Shown in pieces: positions 1 through 8,552 of a stretch of DNA of 12,927 bases. The stretch spans positions 456,756 through 469,682 of the forward strand of contig MU069473.1 in the NCBI GenBank assembly GCA_002284615.2. The letters run 5' to 3'. The notes beneath the pieces are model-generated. The model saw only the letters and a list, made by a program, of their open reading frames with translations, made no database searches and was not told the origin of the DNA. How positions within the stretch are numbered: the stretch's first letter is position 1; the number at the start of each line of letters is the position of its first letter. Position numbers and translations under genes: made by a program. The stretch comes from Dunaliella salina. Its lineage: Eukaryota; Chlorophyta; Chlorophyceae; Chlamydomonadales; Dunaliellaceae.

Positions 1-7
1 TGTGTGT

Positions 8-55
<48 letters not shown>

Positions 56-57
56 GT
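1..57. repeat. (GT)n microsatellite at left edge
   Basis: Nearly pure GT dinucleotide run with two small interruptions (a GG near position 9 and a TT near position 54). It mirrors the CA run at the right edge. Confidence 0.97.
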
Positions 58-446
58 GTCGTGATGAAAATTGCCTCAACTCATAGGAACCACATGGCTG
101 GCAGAATTGCAAAAAGCTTGAATTAACTAATTGAGTGTGTCCTGTCATGCACACTTCAGTTTCAAACATGATGAGCTCCAAGCGCAGAACAAATAGACAG
201 ACAAGAGACAGATGTTTTCACGCACAAGAAAGGGGGCTGCATCAGCTGGACAGCGAGCATTCATTTTGATTGCATCCCTGCCCACATCAGCCAATTTTTT
301 TCTCTTGCTCCCACTTGTCTTGGAGTTCAGTTTAATGTAATTGAGTGTGAGCATGCAAGGCTTTCCTGCAAATGTTGGTGCAGACAGGTTTCATGTGCAG
401 TTAGTTTTGGTTATACTGTGGGAAAACGGATGAGAGACGTAGTCTT

Positions 447-490
447 GGTGGGCGGGGGCGGGGGGGGTGGGGGTGGGGCAGGGGGGGGGG
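447..490 (+). other. G-rich run, potential G-quadruplex
   Basis: More than four runs of at least four G separated by one or two bases, on the sense strand of the V-ATPase d intron. This fits the G-quadruplex motif in DNA or in the pre-mRNA. Function is not shown. Confidence 0.6.
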
Positions 491-603
491 AATGGACCTT
501 TTGACAGCCTCGTTGGACAAGTGAATTTAGGTTGCCAGCCTCAATATTCAGTAAGATCACTCTCATATTGAGCTGCAGCCATCGCAGGGAGTCCTCGGCC
601 TAG

Positions 604-658
604 GTATGAGGTTACAAGAAAGAAGCCATCAGTCAACTCGCATGACTGCTAGGGACTG
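604..658 (+). repeat. Interspersed repeat copy 1 (head segment)
   Basis: Diverged match to the segment also found near 6598, 8039 and 8224. The shared pattern is GGTTACA, an A/G-rich stretch, then AAGCC-TCCAGTCAA, and ACTGCTAG near the end. This is the most diverged + strand copy and it lies in the V-ATPase d intron. Confidence 0.5.
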
Positions 659-723
659 CTCAGCCTGGCTCGCACAGTACTTATTGCAGAGACCCATGAA
701 TAGAAGCGTGTGCGCATTTGCAG

Positions 724-918
724 ACGGACCGGCGAGCGCTGAACATCACGCTGAACAGCATAGGTACAGAGCTCTCCCGTGATGACAGGAAGAAGCTGTA
801 CTCCAATTTTGGGCTGCTGTACCCCCATGGCCACAATGAGCTATCCATGGCCGAGGACTTTGACCAAATAAGGGCAGCCATGGAGAAAATACCTGTGTAT
901 GCGTCCATCTTCAACAAG
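724..918 (+). CDS. VHA-d: V-ATPase d exon (65 codons)
   Basis: Starts after cag at 721-723 with codons T-D-R-R-A-L-N and ends at ...SIFNK before gttcgt. The family expects a basic residue then a short link to GESQML at this point, which the next exon supplies as LGFGESQML. Confidence 0.95.
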
Positions 919-3549
919 GTTCGTGGGAAGCAGTGTGCTGCTGGATAATGTGTGCTTATCCTCATGCAGATTTGCAGGTTTATAGGTTTACATAAAGAAG
1001 CACGAATCAAAGCTTTAGTCTAGGCTCAAAGTCACCGTTTGAATTAGTACCCAATAAGTAACTTTTCCTATTTAGCTTATTTTTTTTGATTTGGCATAAA
1101 TGCTAGACTATCTATGTCCTTTGGGACATGTATTAAAATTGTTAAAGGTTTAGATAAGGAAGCACGAATCAATGCGCATGAATGCTAGACTGAAATGTAA
1201 TGAAGCTACAAAACTCAAAAAGGTTAAAATTGGTCACATGCAGGCAGCCATTGACTGCATGGTGGTCTGTGAGTAGAAGGACAAGCTTGTTTGTTTTGTA
1301 CACATTGCTTCTGGTCTTCCGCTTCTGTTCTGACTCATGGCTTGGGATGATATGGACAAGGGCAGTCTCTAGGAAGCAGGGTTTGTCTGTGCTTCTATCT
1401 GCCTGTAGGTTAGGTGTGCCGGCAAATCCATCTGTCTGTGTGCCTTAAACGAGCCAGGTGTGGAAGGAGGCAAGACCTCGCCATGTATCGAATTTTGCAT
1501 CTCTGCACTTGCAAAGAAAGGAAATTGCCTGAGCCAGAGCGTAACAATTATCAGGCAATTTCTTTTCCTTGCCCCAGCACGCTAGGCAGGTCACAAGCCT
1601 TGTTTCCTCTCCACTTTGCTCCGGGTTTATACCAACACCATGTTTTGTGCCCATTCTTTATCTGGCTGCTTTCATCCTGTTTTCCGCTGCTGCACATTTC
1701 AGCACAACAAGGTTCACATGTTGCACTGCTTCTGCCCGCTCCTCATGGGAATGCATTGGGCCTGTGGGAAGAGCAATATTTCCTGGCCAAATTTTGCGGC
1801 GGTTACAAGGTACTGGGTGAAGTGCAGTTGGGCTTTTGGGATGACCAGGTGCAAGGAGTTATAGCTGCACTGGCCAGAAGGCATGCGATCCAAGTGCTGG
1901 ACATCAAATGGAAAGTGCTTTCAATGCTGTCGTTGGTGCATGTGACCCATGTGCATGACACACTGCATTGAAAGTGTTTCACATTTCTGACATTCATACA
2001 CGGCATGGATGTTAATGCAGTTGGGCTTTGGCGAAAGCCAAATGCTGGACAAGCTGCTGTATGATGAGGAGGTGCGGCGCTGCGTGCTCACTTACGAGCA
2101 GCAGTTCCATTACGGCGTCTTCTACGCATACATGAAGTTGAGGGAGCAGGTGAGGAAACTGTGGGAGCAGGTGAGAAAAATGTGCAAATAGCAACTGAGG
2201 GAGCAGGTAAGGGAAGTGAGGGAGCAGGTAAGGAAAGTGAGGGAGCAGGTAAGGAAAATGAGGGAGCAGGTAAGAAGAATGTGGGAGCAGGTAAAAAAAA
2301 TGTGCTTGCGCGAAGTTGAGGGAGTAGGTGAGGATATGTGGCACAGCAGTCTTGTCTGTGGGCATTGAACAACACTGTGTGATTGCTCCCCAAGAGATGG
2401 GCGCAACAGCTTCCCAGAGAACAAACAGATGGAACTGGGAGGAGTTAGCACAAGAGCCGCCCCAGAAACATGTAACGAAGTAGCGTAAGAGTTTTGCTTA
2501 GGAAACAGACACAAGAGCTTCGCGGGATACAGGTGCGGTTACTGCCAAAAAATGGGCACACAAGTGTGTCCAGGGAACAAGAATGAGGGCTACGCGGACA
2601 GCACAAGCATCCCCCAGATCCCCAAAGGAGGAAGCAAAGGTGGAGTAGCCCCCAGCATCATTCTCTCATCAGAGACTCATGTACACATGGTATTAAATGT
2701 CGCTCCTGACCTGAAAGATTGAGGCCTTAGTGATTGCAAAATATCTTCAGCACAATCTACAGCTATGCAGGGATGGACCTGAGCCGCATGCACTTGCCTA
2801 ACAAAATGTTGCAAGGCAAGGATCTGTGAGGGGAGGAAAGTTAATCGTCCTTGACCGCAGCTGCACAAGCTCTTTTGCTCAGAGCTGTACTGCTCTGTCC
2901 ACGTTGTCATCAGGCGAGCCTCCTCAACCTATGACATCTTGAACTCTTTCTCCTGTTTAATGTAGGGCGCTCTAAAACAGTTGTCAGCAGTCTGCTGATC
3001 AGATATACGCTTGATGCTTGTGCTGCTTGTTGCAATTGACCTGTAGGGCCATGCTCTGATTGATTGAGTAATGCCTTACAAACATCCTAAAGCTGTGCAC
3101 AGATTGAGCGCAGAGCAGTACTTTCTATTGCCCAAACACCAGCACCGCATGCCCTACTCCCTACCTGATCCATATTTTTGCAATGCCATGTCCTGCAGGA
3201 AATTCGAAACATCATGTGGATTTCTGAGTGTGTTGCCCAGGTGGGTGCTTCATGTAGAGTACTCTGTTTGCCCCCTCACCTGATTCCATTGTGTTTTTTT
3301 TTTTTCAAGAGCCTGCTTGCGTTCCCAAAAAGTGTTCAGCATAAGGCCAGGTACTGGTAAGAGATGATGGTCTGATGCTGCTTCCATTTGTGCATCTGAA
3401 GACTGTGTTACTTGCGCACATGCCGCAGATTCAATTGCATAAGATGTACACCTGTTGCAGAATTGAAAAAACAGGAGCACATGCTTGCTCTCCTCTCTTT
3501 GCAGGACCAAAAAGCTCGGATCAGTGATGGCATAGTTTTCACTTTCTAG
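724..3549 (+). CDS. VHA-d: V-type proton ATPase subunit d, C-terminal exons (partial gene)
   Basis: Subunit d of the V-ATPase V0 sector (AC39/Vma6 family) sits on the cytosolic face of the c-ring and couples it to the central stalk, so that ATP hydrolysis drives proton transport into vacuole and endomembranes. Four coding exons join in phase 0: 724-918, 2021-2149, 3199-3240 and 3505-3549 (stop TAG 3547-3549). They give 136 residues. Conserved blocks in order are NSIGTEL, KLYSNFGLLYP, GESQMLDK, EEVRR, EQQFHY, KLREQ, EIRNIMWISECVAQ and the aromatic C-terminus ending in VFTF, all hallmarks of this family. Plant and algal proteins are about 350 residues, so roughly the first 215 lie off the left edge. 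All introns are GT-AG: 919-2020 (donor gttcgt, weak), 2150-3198 (donor gtgagg, inside a minisatellite) and 3241-3504. No frameshift or stop interrupts the exons, so the gene looks functional. Identification is from remembered family sequence, not a search. Confidence 0.95.
919..2020 (+). other. V-ATPase d intron, 1102 bp
   Basis: Donor gttcgt departs from the usual gta/gtg-rag. Acceptor is ttaatgcag. It contains a strong inverted repeat at 1521-1562 and a 185-codon open frame at 1414-1971 that matches nothing I recognise and is judged a chance frame. No other feature seen. Confidence 0.85.
1521..1562. repeat. 12-bp inverted repeat (hairpin) in intron
   Basis: GAAATTGCCTGA at 1521-1532 is the exact reverse complement of 1551-1562, with an 18-nt loop. 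The flanks are also partly complementary. It lies in the V-ATPase d intron. Function is unknown. Confidence 0.75.
2021..2149 (+). CDS. VHA-d: V-ATPase d exon (43 codons)
   Basis: Begins LGFGESQMLDK after a cag acceptor and ends MKLREQ. The final ten bases, gagggagcag, plus the donor gtgagg form the first unit of the tandem repeat that follows. Confidence 0.95.
2138..2334 (+). repeat. 21-bp minisatellite made of an exon end plus its 5' splice site
   Basis: The unit is gagggagcag followed by gtaaggaaagt. Its first half is the end of the V-ATPase d exon (codons for R-E-Q) and its second half is the start of the intron. Potential donors fall at 2150 (authentic), 2171, 2207, 2228, 2249, 2270, 2291 and 2328. 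Spacing is exactly 21 except for two breaks of 36 and 37 bp, which occur after similar aaaatgtgc sequences. The last copy (2312-2333) matches 22 nt across the real junction with one mismatch and reaches further back into the exon. Using donor 2171 would add seven residues in frame (VRKLWEQ). Using any later donor would include the in-frame TAG at 2189-2191. Confidence 0.93.
2335..3198 (+). other. Rest of V-ATPase d intron 2
   Basis: No exon, RNA gene or repeat recognised between the minisatellite and the acceptor tcctgcag at 3191-3198. Confidence 0.75.
3199..3240 (+). CDS. VHA-d: V-ATPase d micro-exon (14 codons)
   Basis: Encodes EIRNIMWISECVAQ, a block very strongly conserved near the C-terminus of subunit d. 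Only 42 nt long, between cag and gtgggt. Confidence 0.95.
3505..3549 (+). CDS. VHA-d: V-ATPase d last coding exon and stop
   Basis: Begins after a strong pyrimidine tract and ttgcag. It encodes DQKARISDGIVFTF then TAG, which fits the family's short aromatic tail. Confidence 0.94.
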   Translation, partial: DQKARISDGIVFTF

Positions 3550-4017
3550 ACGCATCTCATGCGACTGGAAGACCAACACACATTGCTAAGCAGCAGGCCC
3601 TGGCAAGGAGTATGGCTGAAAGCCCATGAGCAAGCTGTTGGAATCGCATTTGTGGCTACAACAATGGCCAGAAGTGGCAATGCTTCACAATGCTGCACTG
3701 GATATTGGCATGATGCGAAGCAATCAAACTAGATTTCATTTGACATTTGTCATACGAGTGCCAACCAAATTCCCATGGCATGGCCTGATGGTAGCAATCA
3801 TGCATGCTATGCAATTAAGAGAGAAAGCCAAAAAGCTGAACTCCTTGAAAAATCAGCTCCTGAAAACAGAAGGTAGAAAAAATGTGTGGCTCAGGCAGTT
3901 ATTCGGGCGACTGAAACACTTGCTACACCTTTCTGATTAGGATGGCATAAAGTGCACAGGGAAAAGAAGAAAAGAACGTTGGCAGTACAATAAATCGATC
4001 CATACGTCAACAAAGCA
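3550..4017 (+). other. V-ATPase d 3' flank / probable 3' UTR
   Basis: An AATAAA hexamer at 3989-3994 could be the polyadenylation signal. A 104-codon open frame (3626-3940) with a Lys-rich, helical-looking end is present but matches no family I know and would lie within this 3' UTR. I do not call it a gene. Confidence 0.4.
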
Positions 4018-4142
4018 ATGGACTATGTACGCTGCCCAGACGCTTCAGTGGCCACCCTGGGCCTTCTCTTTGCCCTGTATGTGGTGCACCTGACAGCACC
4101 TCCCATACCCTACTCAGATGCACCCACCCACAAGGTTACAAA
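4018..4142 (+). CDS. Possible exon or fragment of a SNAPc subunit 1 (SNAP43)-like protein
   Basis: SNAP43 is a subunit of the complex that starts snRNA gene transcription. The frame from ATG 4018 reads VRCPDASV then LGLLFALYVVHLTAPP. This resembles the conserved SNAP43 block with the pattern L-G-x-L-x-A-L-Y-x4-T-x-P. The frame is open back to a TAA at 3991-3993 and closes at TAA 4144-4146. A donor-like aaa-gtaagt at 4140-4148 would end the exon at 4142. No neighbouring exon of the same family was found, so it may be a lone relic or a coincidence. The end of the frame lies in a 42-bp duplication. Confidence 0.28.
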
Positions 4143-4175
4143 GTAAGTACCCTACACAGATGCACCCACCCACAA
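4106..4175 (+). repeat. 42-bp spaced tandem duplication
   Basis: The 28 nt starting TACCCTAC at 4106-4133 recur at 4148-4175 with one mismatch (tactc versus tacac). The offset is 42 bp. The unit includes the gtaagta donor-like sequence between the copies. Confidence 0.85.
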
Positions 4176-4329
4176 AAATAGAATGAACATAAATCGCCAC
4201 CATCAAGCACTCAGCATCTGCAATGAAGCAATCAGCAAAGGAAACTAAAGATCTCCTATTGTCTCTGTGGGTGCATACAATACAGAAAGGCTATGCTCCC
4301 TGGAGATAAAAACCCCAATTAGTGTCCGC

Positions 4330-4492
4330 CGACATATTCCAAAAGGATAAGGGGTATTAGACATTGTCCGGTAGCATTGATTGAGGGAAGGACCCACTTG
4401 CTCAAGGCAAATCCTCACCGATACCCGGGATTGAACCCCGGACCTCCTGCATCACAAGGGCCGCGTTTCACCCGTTAGGCTACTTTTGAAAT
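4330..4492 (-). mobile_element. tRNA-derived SINE-like element (head region)
   Basis: On the - strand there is an internal pol III promoter. The A box TAGCCTAACGGG lies at 4482-4471 and the B box GGTTCAATCC at 4437-4428, with tRNA-like spacing. The T arm is intact, with a 5-bp stem CCGGG/CCCGG around GTTCAAT (4441-4425). The acceptor stem does not pair (TCAAAAG against GTATCGG) and the anticodon stem is poor, so it is not a working tRNA. The unrelated sequence that follows toward lower coordinates is read as the SINE body. Its 3' end is not defined. A degraded tRNA pseudogene is the alternative. Confidence 0.55.
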
Positions 4493-4572
4493 TCCGAAGA
4501 GATCCGGTCCCGGAAGTTTCCGGGGTAACCCCAAATTGGCTGGTTTCGCATTGGCTGTTTTGGCCCAACTTG

Positions 4573-4595
4573 GATGATTGTTTGAAACAATCATC
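4573..4595. repeat. Perfect 11-bp palindrome
   Basis: GATGATTGTTT and AAACAATCATC flank a single central base. A second, GC-rich near-palindrome (cccggaa/tttccggg) lies at 4509-4524. No associated gene is evident. Confidence 0.8.
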
Positions 4596-4744
4596 AAATA
4601 CACAGCTCAGTCGCCCTGATGGCATTATAAATTTGCCCCTTGAAGGCAGAGACTTCACGCATCACCCACAGAATATGAATTCCAGAGGCAGAGATCCACC
4701 TCATTGAGCTTGAATTTTGCTCTGACGCCAAACCTGAACAAACA

Positions 4745-4858
4745 CTCCTCACTGCACAAAATCGACGCTCCTCACTGCACAAAATGAGCACTCCTCATTG
4801 CACAAAATCAACCTCCTCACTGCACTAAATCAACACTCCTTGCTGCACAAAATCAGCA
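4745..4858 (+). repeat. 23-bp minisatellite, five copies
   Basis: Units at about 4745, 4768, 4791, 4813 and 4836 share CTCC-TCACTGCACAAAATCA with a few substitutions and one 22-bp unit. Confidence 0.92.
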
Positions 4859-5590
4859 CGATTTTCAATTTTTTTCAATTTTGAAAATCAATACACCATT
4901 GACAGCCTACGCACAACAGTCTCCGGGGCACAAACCGCAATGACAGAGTCACATAAACACCACACAAGGTAAGTTTGAGCCTTCAGCCATGAAGTCTGGC
5001 TGCTCAGCTTTCGCTAGAAAACCAAGTGAAAGCGGTACAAAACACAGGCCGGGGAAAAAACACAGGTAAAAAGCAGACATGTAAAAAAAGAAACATGGCA
5101 GTGTCTGCATGTAAGGCAGAAAAGCAAGCAGCAAAAAGGGAGCATGCAAAATAGAAGTAGCTCGAGTTTTTCAATAAAGTGCACAGTCTGTCATCATGCT
5201 CAGGTAGCATGCACACGAATACAGGTTTCCACAGTACTCAGCCAAGCCCAGAAAATTGCCATATATATATGCACAGAGCTGGCGCGTGTTCTGCCCAAAA
5301 GGGCAAGCAGTATGCAATTCAGCGCTCAAACCACAAAGGAAAACAGCGCACTCACAAGCGCCCACGGCCGAGGGACCACAAGTGAATTTTGCCTACATGG
5401 ACCCCAAGGTATGAGAGCCCGGGTTCCCTCACACATTGTGCACCACGCAGCACGCACACACACTATGAACTGCCCTCAGACACGGCCCCTCGTGAGTCCC
5501 CTGCCTTACAATGCCAGCTTGACCCCCGAGCTACATACCACAAGCCTCAGTGTGGCCCTCACTAAGCCCACTCCACACCTCATTCATTCA
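4859..5590. other. Spacer with no recognised gene
   Basis: Contains a short AT run near 5259-5271 and a 186-codon open frame (5144-5704, +) of low-complexity, Pro/Leu/His/Ser/Thr-rich composition, which I do not consider a gene. Confidence 0.55.
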
Positions 5591-5987
5591 TCATGTTCGG
5601 GCTTGGCTCACAGCTTGCTCGTGTGCACGCTCTTGGTGTTCGCACTCCCTTTGCCTCTTCCTTTCCTTCTCGCGCCTGCGCTTGAGTTGACGGAATGTAA
5701 GTGAGGGCGCGGGGGTATCCTCAGGGTACTGTGTCGGCAGTGGACCTTCATGTTTTAGCCATCCAACCAGCACGCAGGCAAAAAGCTGCTGTTCTTCCAA
5801 GGGTAGGGAGGCTCATTGGGTGCTGAGACAAACACTGTAGCAAATTGGTTCTGATGTTGGAATCCTGAGCGTTGCGGCCGCTGAAGAAGGCCCAGTCCTC
5901 CGGATGCAGCAACCTCCTCAAAAACCAATCGAAGTCATCACTAGTGTAGGAGCTGCCATGCTGGTCATTGCTGTGGTTAGCTGCCAT
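5591..5987 (-). CDS. Unidentified open frame(s), possible unknown or broken gene
   Basis: On the - strand an ATG at 5987-5985 in a good context (tctacgATGG) opens a 79-codon frame. It begins MAANHSN and contains DDFDWFLRRLLHPEDWAFFS, ending at 5748. An overlapping - strand frame (about 5800-5591, no ATG) carries a very basic, charged helix-like segment around RQLKRRREKERKRQRE. Their compositions look more protein-like than the spacer frames. I could not join them with a plausible intron, so a frameshifted pseudogene or unrelated chance frames are both possible. No family recognised. Confidence 0.25.
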
Positions 5988-6597
5988 CGTAGAAGCCTGG
6001 GCACTCAGCTTCACAGACCCCCCCCGACCACGGGCTTAGGGCACTCAGCTCCCCCAAGCGCAGGGCACGAGAGGCTTTGTTTGTGCTTACATTTGCAGTT
6101 CCCCAACTATTTATTTGAAATAAAAGCAAAAAAACACCATACTAATTGGAGTTGTTGGAACTATCTTCAATCCCTACACTATTGATTCCCTCTGCAAACT
6201 TGGCCAAACAAAAGACAAAGCCCACAAAACTGCAAAAGAACTCCACTGTTAAGCGGTAAAGACCCTACCAAAAATTACCAATACCAAAAATGCCATCCAA
6301 TTTAGCAACACATGGGGGTTCGGGGGAGGGGTATATGAGGCGGGCTGCTTACAGGACAGCCAGGCGCGCAGCTGGACAGATGGCCAACGACCTGCCGGGC
6401 TCACATTAGCTGGGCTGCTCGTAGCTGGCCTTCATTGGAATGGCGCTCACTGTTACTCTCAGCGCTGACTGCAGGGTTTTCCTTAATGCACACTAATTTT
6501 GTCCAGCATAGACTTCAAGTTTTTCTTTTACGCTGCCTTTGCCCTTGCTAGGGATTGACCCACAAAGAACTACCATACTTGCAAAAAAGCTCCATGC
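5988..6597. other. Spacer with no recognised gene
   Basis: Two copies of gggcactcagct lie at about 5998-6009 and 6040-6051, around a C-rich run. On the - strand these are just upstream of the ATG at 5987. An A/T-rich stretch near 6110-6135 could serve as a core promoter for that frame, but this is not supported further. Confidence 0.4.
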
Positions 6598-6880
6598 CCA
6601 GGATTGCAGGATGACAGGAAAAAAGCCTCCAGTCAAAACGGCTGAGTGCTAGCCCGCTCATTAGAGAAGTAGTTATTGTAAAAGAGGATAAAGCTCGTGA
6701 TTGCTTTAGTTCAAGAAAGATGCATGATAACCCTGTACCATTCTATGCAATTTGTTTCATGAGTTCTGATCAGACATCATTAAAAGAAAAAACTCGTCAT
6801 AATCCTAGTAATCTGCCCTGCGTGCTGCAAAAAACCCACCAGATCCACATTAACATTCCTTTCATTTTCTGGTGAGGCAC
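6598..6880 (+). repeat. Interspersed repeat copy 2 (head and middle)
   Basis: The head at 6598-6663 matches the copies near 8039 and 8224 (gatgacaggaaaaaagcc, then tccagtcaaaacg, then tgctagcc). Shorter shared blocks follow in the same order as after the 8224 copy: aaaagagga, agttcaagaa, tcctagt-ctgcc and attaaca. The middle is much less certain than the head. Confidence 0.5.
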
Positions 6881-7749
6881 ACAGCAGAAAAGCCCGAGAA
6901 TTTTAAGACACGGTGTCTCGTTGCTCCATGACTCATGAAGCTCCTCAGAGGAGGTGCCACTGTTGGCACAGCCACTTTGCCTGCCATCACAGTGATGCCC
7001 TTTGAACCCTACAGTTTGTCTGTTCCTGGTTCGTGCTGTTTGCTGATGCCTGGCTGCTTTGCTGCTTCCTTCGTCCAGCAGGTGAGATTATTGCCGCGGA
7101 TTGGCTGCACCACCACTTGCTTGCAGTTAGCTCCAGCTCCAAGCTGCAGCTAGTTTATCTGTCCAAAATGCTGCTTAAGCTTGGCCGGAGGCAAGTGGTG
7201 TGTAAAGGTCTTGGTCAATCGTTTTGGGTCAGGCCCTGTTTCCTTGTAACCTTGGAGCCTCATCGAGGCCTTGGGGTGGACTCGTCCATGGCAGGGGTGG
7301 CTCATTGTGGTTGCTCATTCATCATTGAAAAGTGGAAAAATACCAGAGGGGGGCAGCAGGCCAATTTGCCAGACATGCTCTTTCCCAAATTCCTTTCTTA
7401 AATCCGATCATGTTAACCGTTTTAATTCCATAAAACATCACGTTCACCAAAATTCATGAAAATCGGAGGTTACCAGATCACTGTCCTGGCCCCAGATCAC
7501 CCCAAAACGGCCCAGAGTTCAATTCTGGGGCCATTTTTCACACCCAAAAATATTCCTTTATAACCCTTACATGACGTGCTAAGATCCTGCATATTCAATA
7601 GGAAAGAAGTAGGTCAAATTTCGATCTTTTTGACACCCCTTAGGCAAGCTTTTCTCCAAGGGAAATGGCTGAAATCCTGAATCTCGTCAACCACTGGGTC
7701 TTTTTACTCCATTGTTTTGCGATTGATATGATATTCTTTTATTACAAGG
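6881..7749. other. Spacer with no recognised gene
   Basis: A good donor-like cag-gtgaga occurs at about 7079-7085 with open frames on its left (from about 6935), and a 122-codon frame runs 7033-7401. None has recognisable protein features. No structured RNA was recognised. Confidence 0.45.
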
Positions 7750-7850
7750 ACTCCAAATAACTTAAAATCACCCACTTTGGTGCAGTGGCTGGTCAGATAT
7801 GGAGATTTGGTGGTGAAAACTAGGGTTCACGCCGCAACTAATTAGGCATG
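7750..7850 (+). repeat. Interspersed repeat, tail segment copy
   Basis: Diverged match to 8454-8552. Shared landmarks in order are ctcc, aaaatc, gcagt, atggag, ggtggtgaaa (ggtggcgaaa), ttcacgcc and ttaggcatg. Confidence 0.6.
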
Positions 7851-8038
7851 GTCTCCGTGACCGGCAGGTTTGAAACCCTTAAGCTATAGTGAAACAGGCC
7901 AATAGAGGAACCCAAATTTGAAAACTGCCAGTCACCGAGGGCATGCGCTAGGAGCATCCAAAGAGCACCAGATTTTGGGCCTCAGCTGCCCCCCTCGGGA
8001 AAAATACTCGATTGTGTTTGAACATTGAACATTGCATT

Positions 8039-8100
8039 CAGGTTACAGCAAAGAAAGCCTCCAGTCCAAACGACTTATTGCAGTACTAGCCTGTTCATAA
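8039..8100 (+). repeat. Interspersed repeat copy 3 (head segment)
   Basis: ggttacag, then aaagcctccagtcc, aaacgact and ctagcctgttcat match the heads at 6598 and 8224. Confidence 0.65.
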
Positions 8101-8221
8101 ACGTGAGGTGAACCAGGACTGAGTGCTATATCAGAACATTATATCTCTACTTGACTGAACAGAGAAGAGCATGCAGTTGATCGCAGGGGACCCTGTCCTC
8201 CCCCGCTTGCAAGGCCAGTCC

Positions 8222-8552
8222 CTCAGGTTACAGGTCACAGGGAAAATGGGCCTCTAGTCAAAACGATTGGCTGCTAGCCTGTTCGTTAAAAAAGAGGAGT
8301 TCAAGAATAAATTATTATGCCTGTTGTTGTTTTATTCAAGGACGAGTGCATATGATAAGACTTCATCCTAGTCTGCCAGGCCCTCAAGTGAAATTCTGCA
8401 TACTCATTTTGCAGCGGGCCATTAACACCTTGTTTCCGCATGGCTTGGTTGATCTCCGTATCACCAAAAATCTCCCAAACTAGCGCAGTAGTCGGTCTGG
8501 GATGGAGAGTCGGTGGCGAAATCTTGGCTTCACGCCACACTGATTAGGCATG
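8222..8552 (+). repeat. Interspersed repeat copy 4 (fullest unit, about 330 bp)
   Basis: Contains the head (8224-8288: caggttacagg, cctctagtcaaaacga, tgctagcctgttc), a middle with partial similarity to 6720-6880, and the tail (8454-8552) shared with 7750-7850. It is the only copy in the window in which head and tail are found together in order. It is probably a short mobile element whose ends are not defined. It has no clear inverted termini or target duplication. Confidence 0.5.
8331..8336 (-). promoter_or_regulatory. Candidate polyadenylation signal for the fibrillin gene
   Basis: AATAAA on the - strand, about 700 bp beyond the fibrillin stop codon. It lies inside an interspersed repeat, so it could be incidental. 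Confidence 0.25.

Larger units (their letters stand above)
58..723 (+). other. 3' part of an upstream V-ATPase d intron
   Basis: No exon of the V-ATPase d gene could be recognised here. The residues expected just before the first visible exon are not encoded in any + frame, so the whole stretch is read as the end of an intron whose 5' part lies off the window. It ends in a pyrimidine-containing tract and a cag acceptor at 721-723. It contains a G-rich run and one copy of an interspersed repeat, listed separately. Confidence 0.6.

Noticed and set aside
1414..1971. 185-codon + strand open frame
   Set aside because: It lies wholly in the V-ATPase d intron, has no recognisable domain, and is Cys/His/Leu-rich as chance frames here are.
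2138..2334. CRISPR-like repeat array
   Set aside because: Units are head-to-tail with no unique spacers, in a eukaryotic intron.
2012..2514. Long - strand frames with repeated FLTCSL or LPAPS-like peptides
   Set aside because: They are only the translation of the 21-bp minisatellite on the wrong strand.
3626..3940. 104-codon + strand open frame after the V-ATPase stop
   Set aside because: No family features. It falls between the stop codon and the candidate AATAAA, so it is best read as 3' UTR.
4425..4492. Functional tRNA gene on the - strand
   Set aside because: The acceptor stem does not pair and the anticodon stem is poor. Only the internal promoter boxes and T arm are intact.
5144..5704. 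186-codon + strand open frame
   Set aside because: Low-complexity composition, no domain, no support from context.
7033..7401. 122-codon + strand open frame starting near a donor-like cag-gtgag
   Set aside because: No recognisable protein pattern and no matching acceptor or partner exon found.
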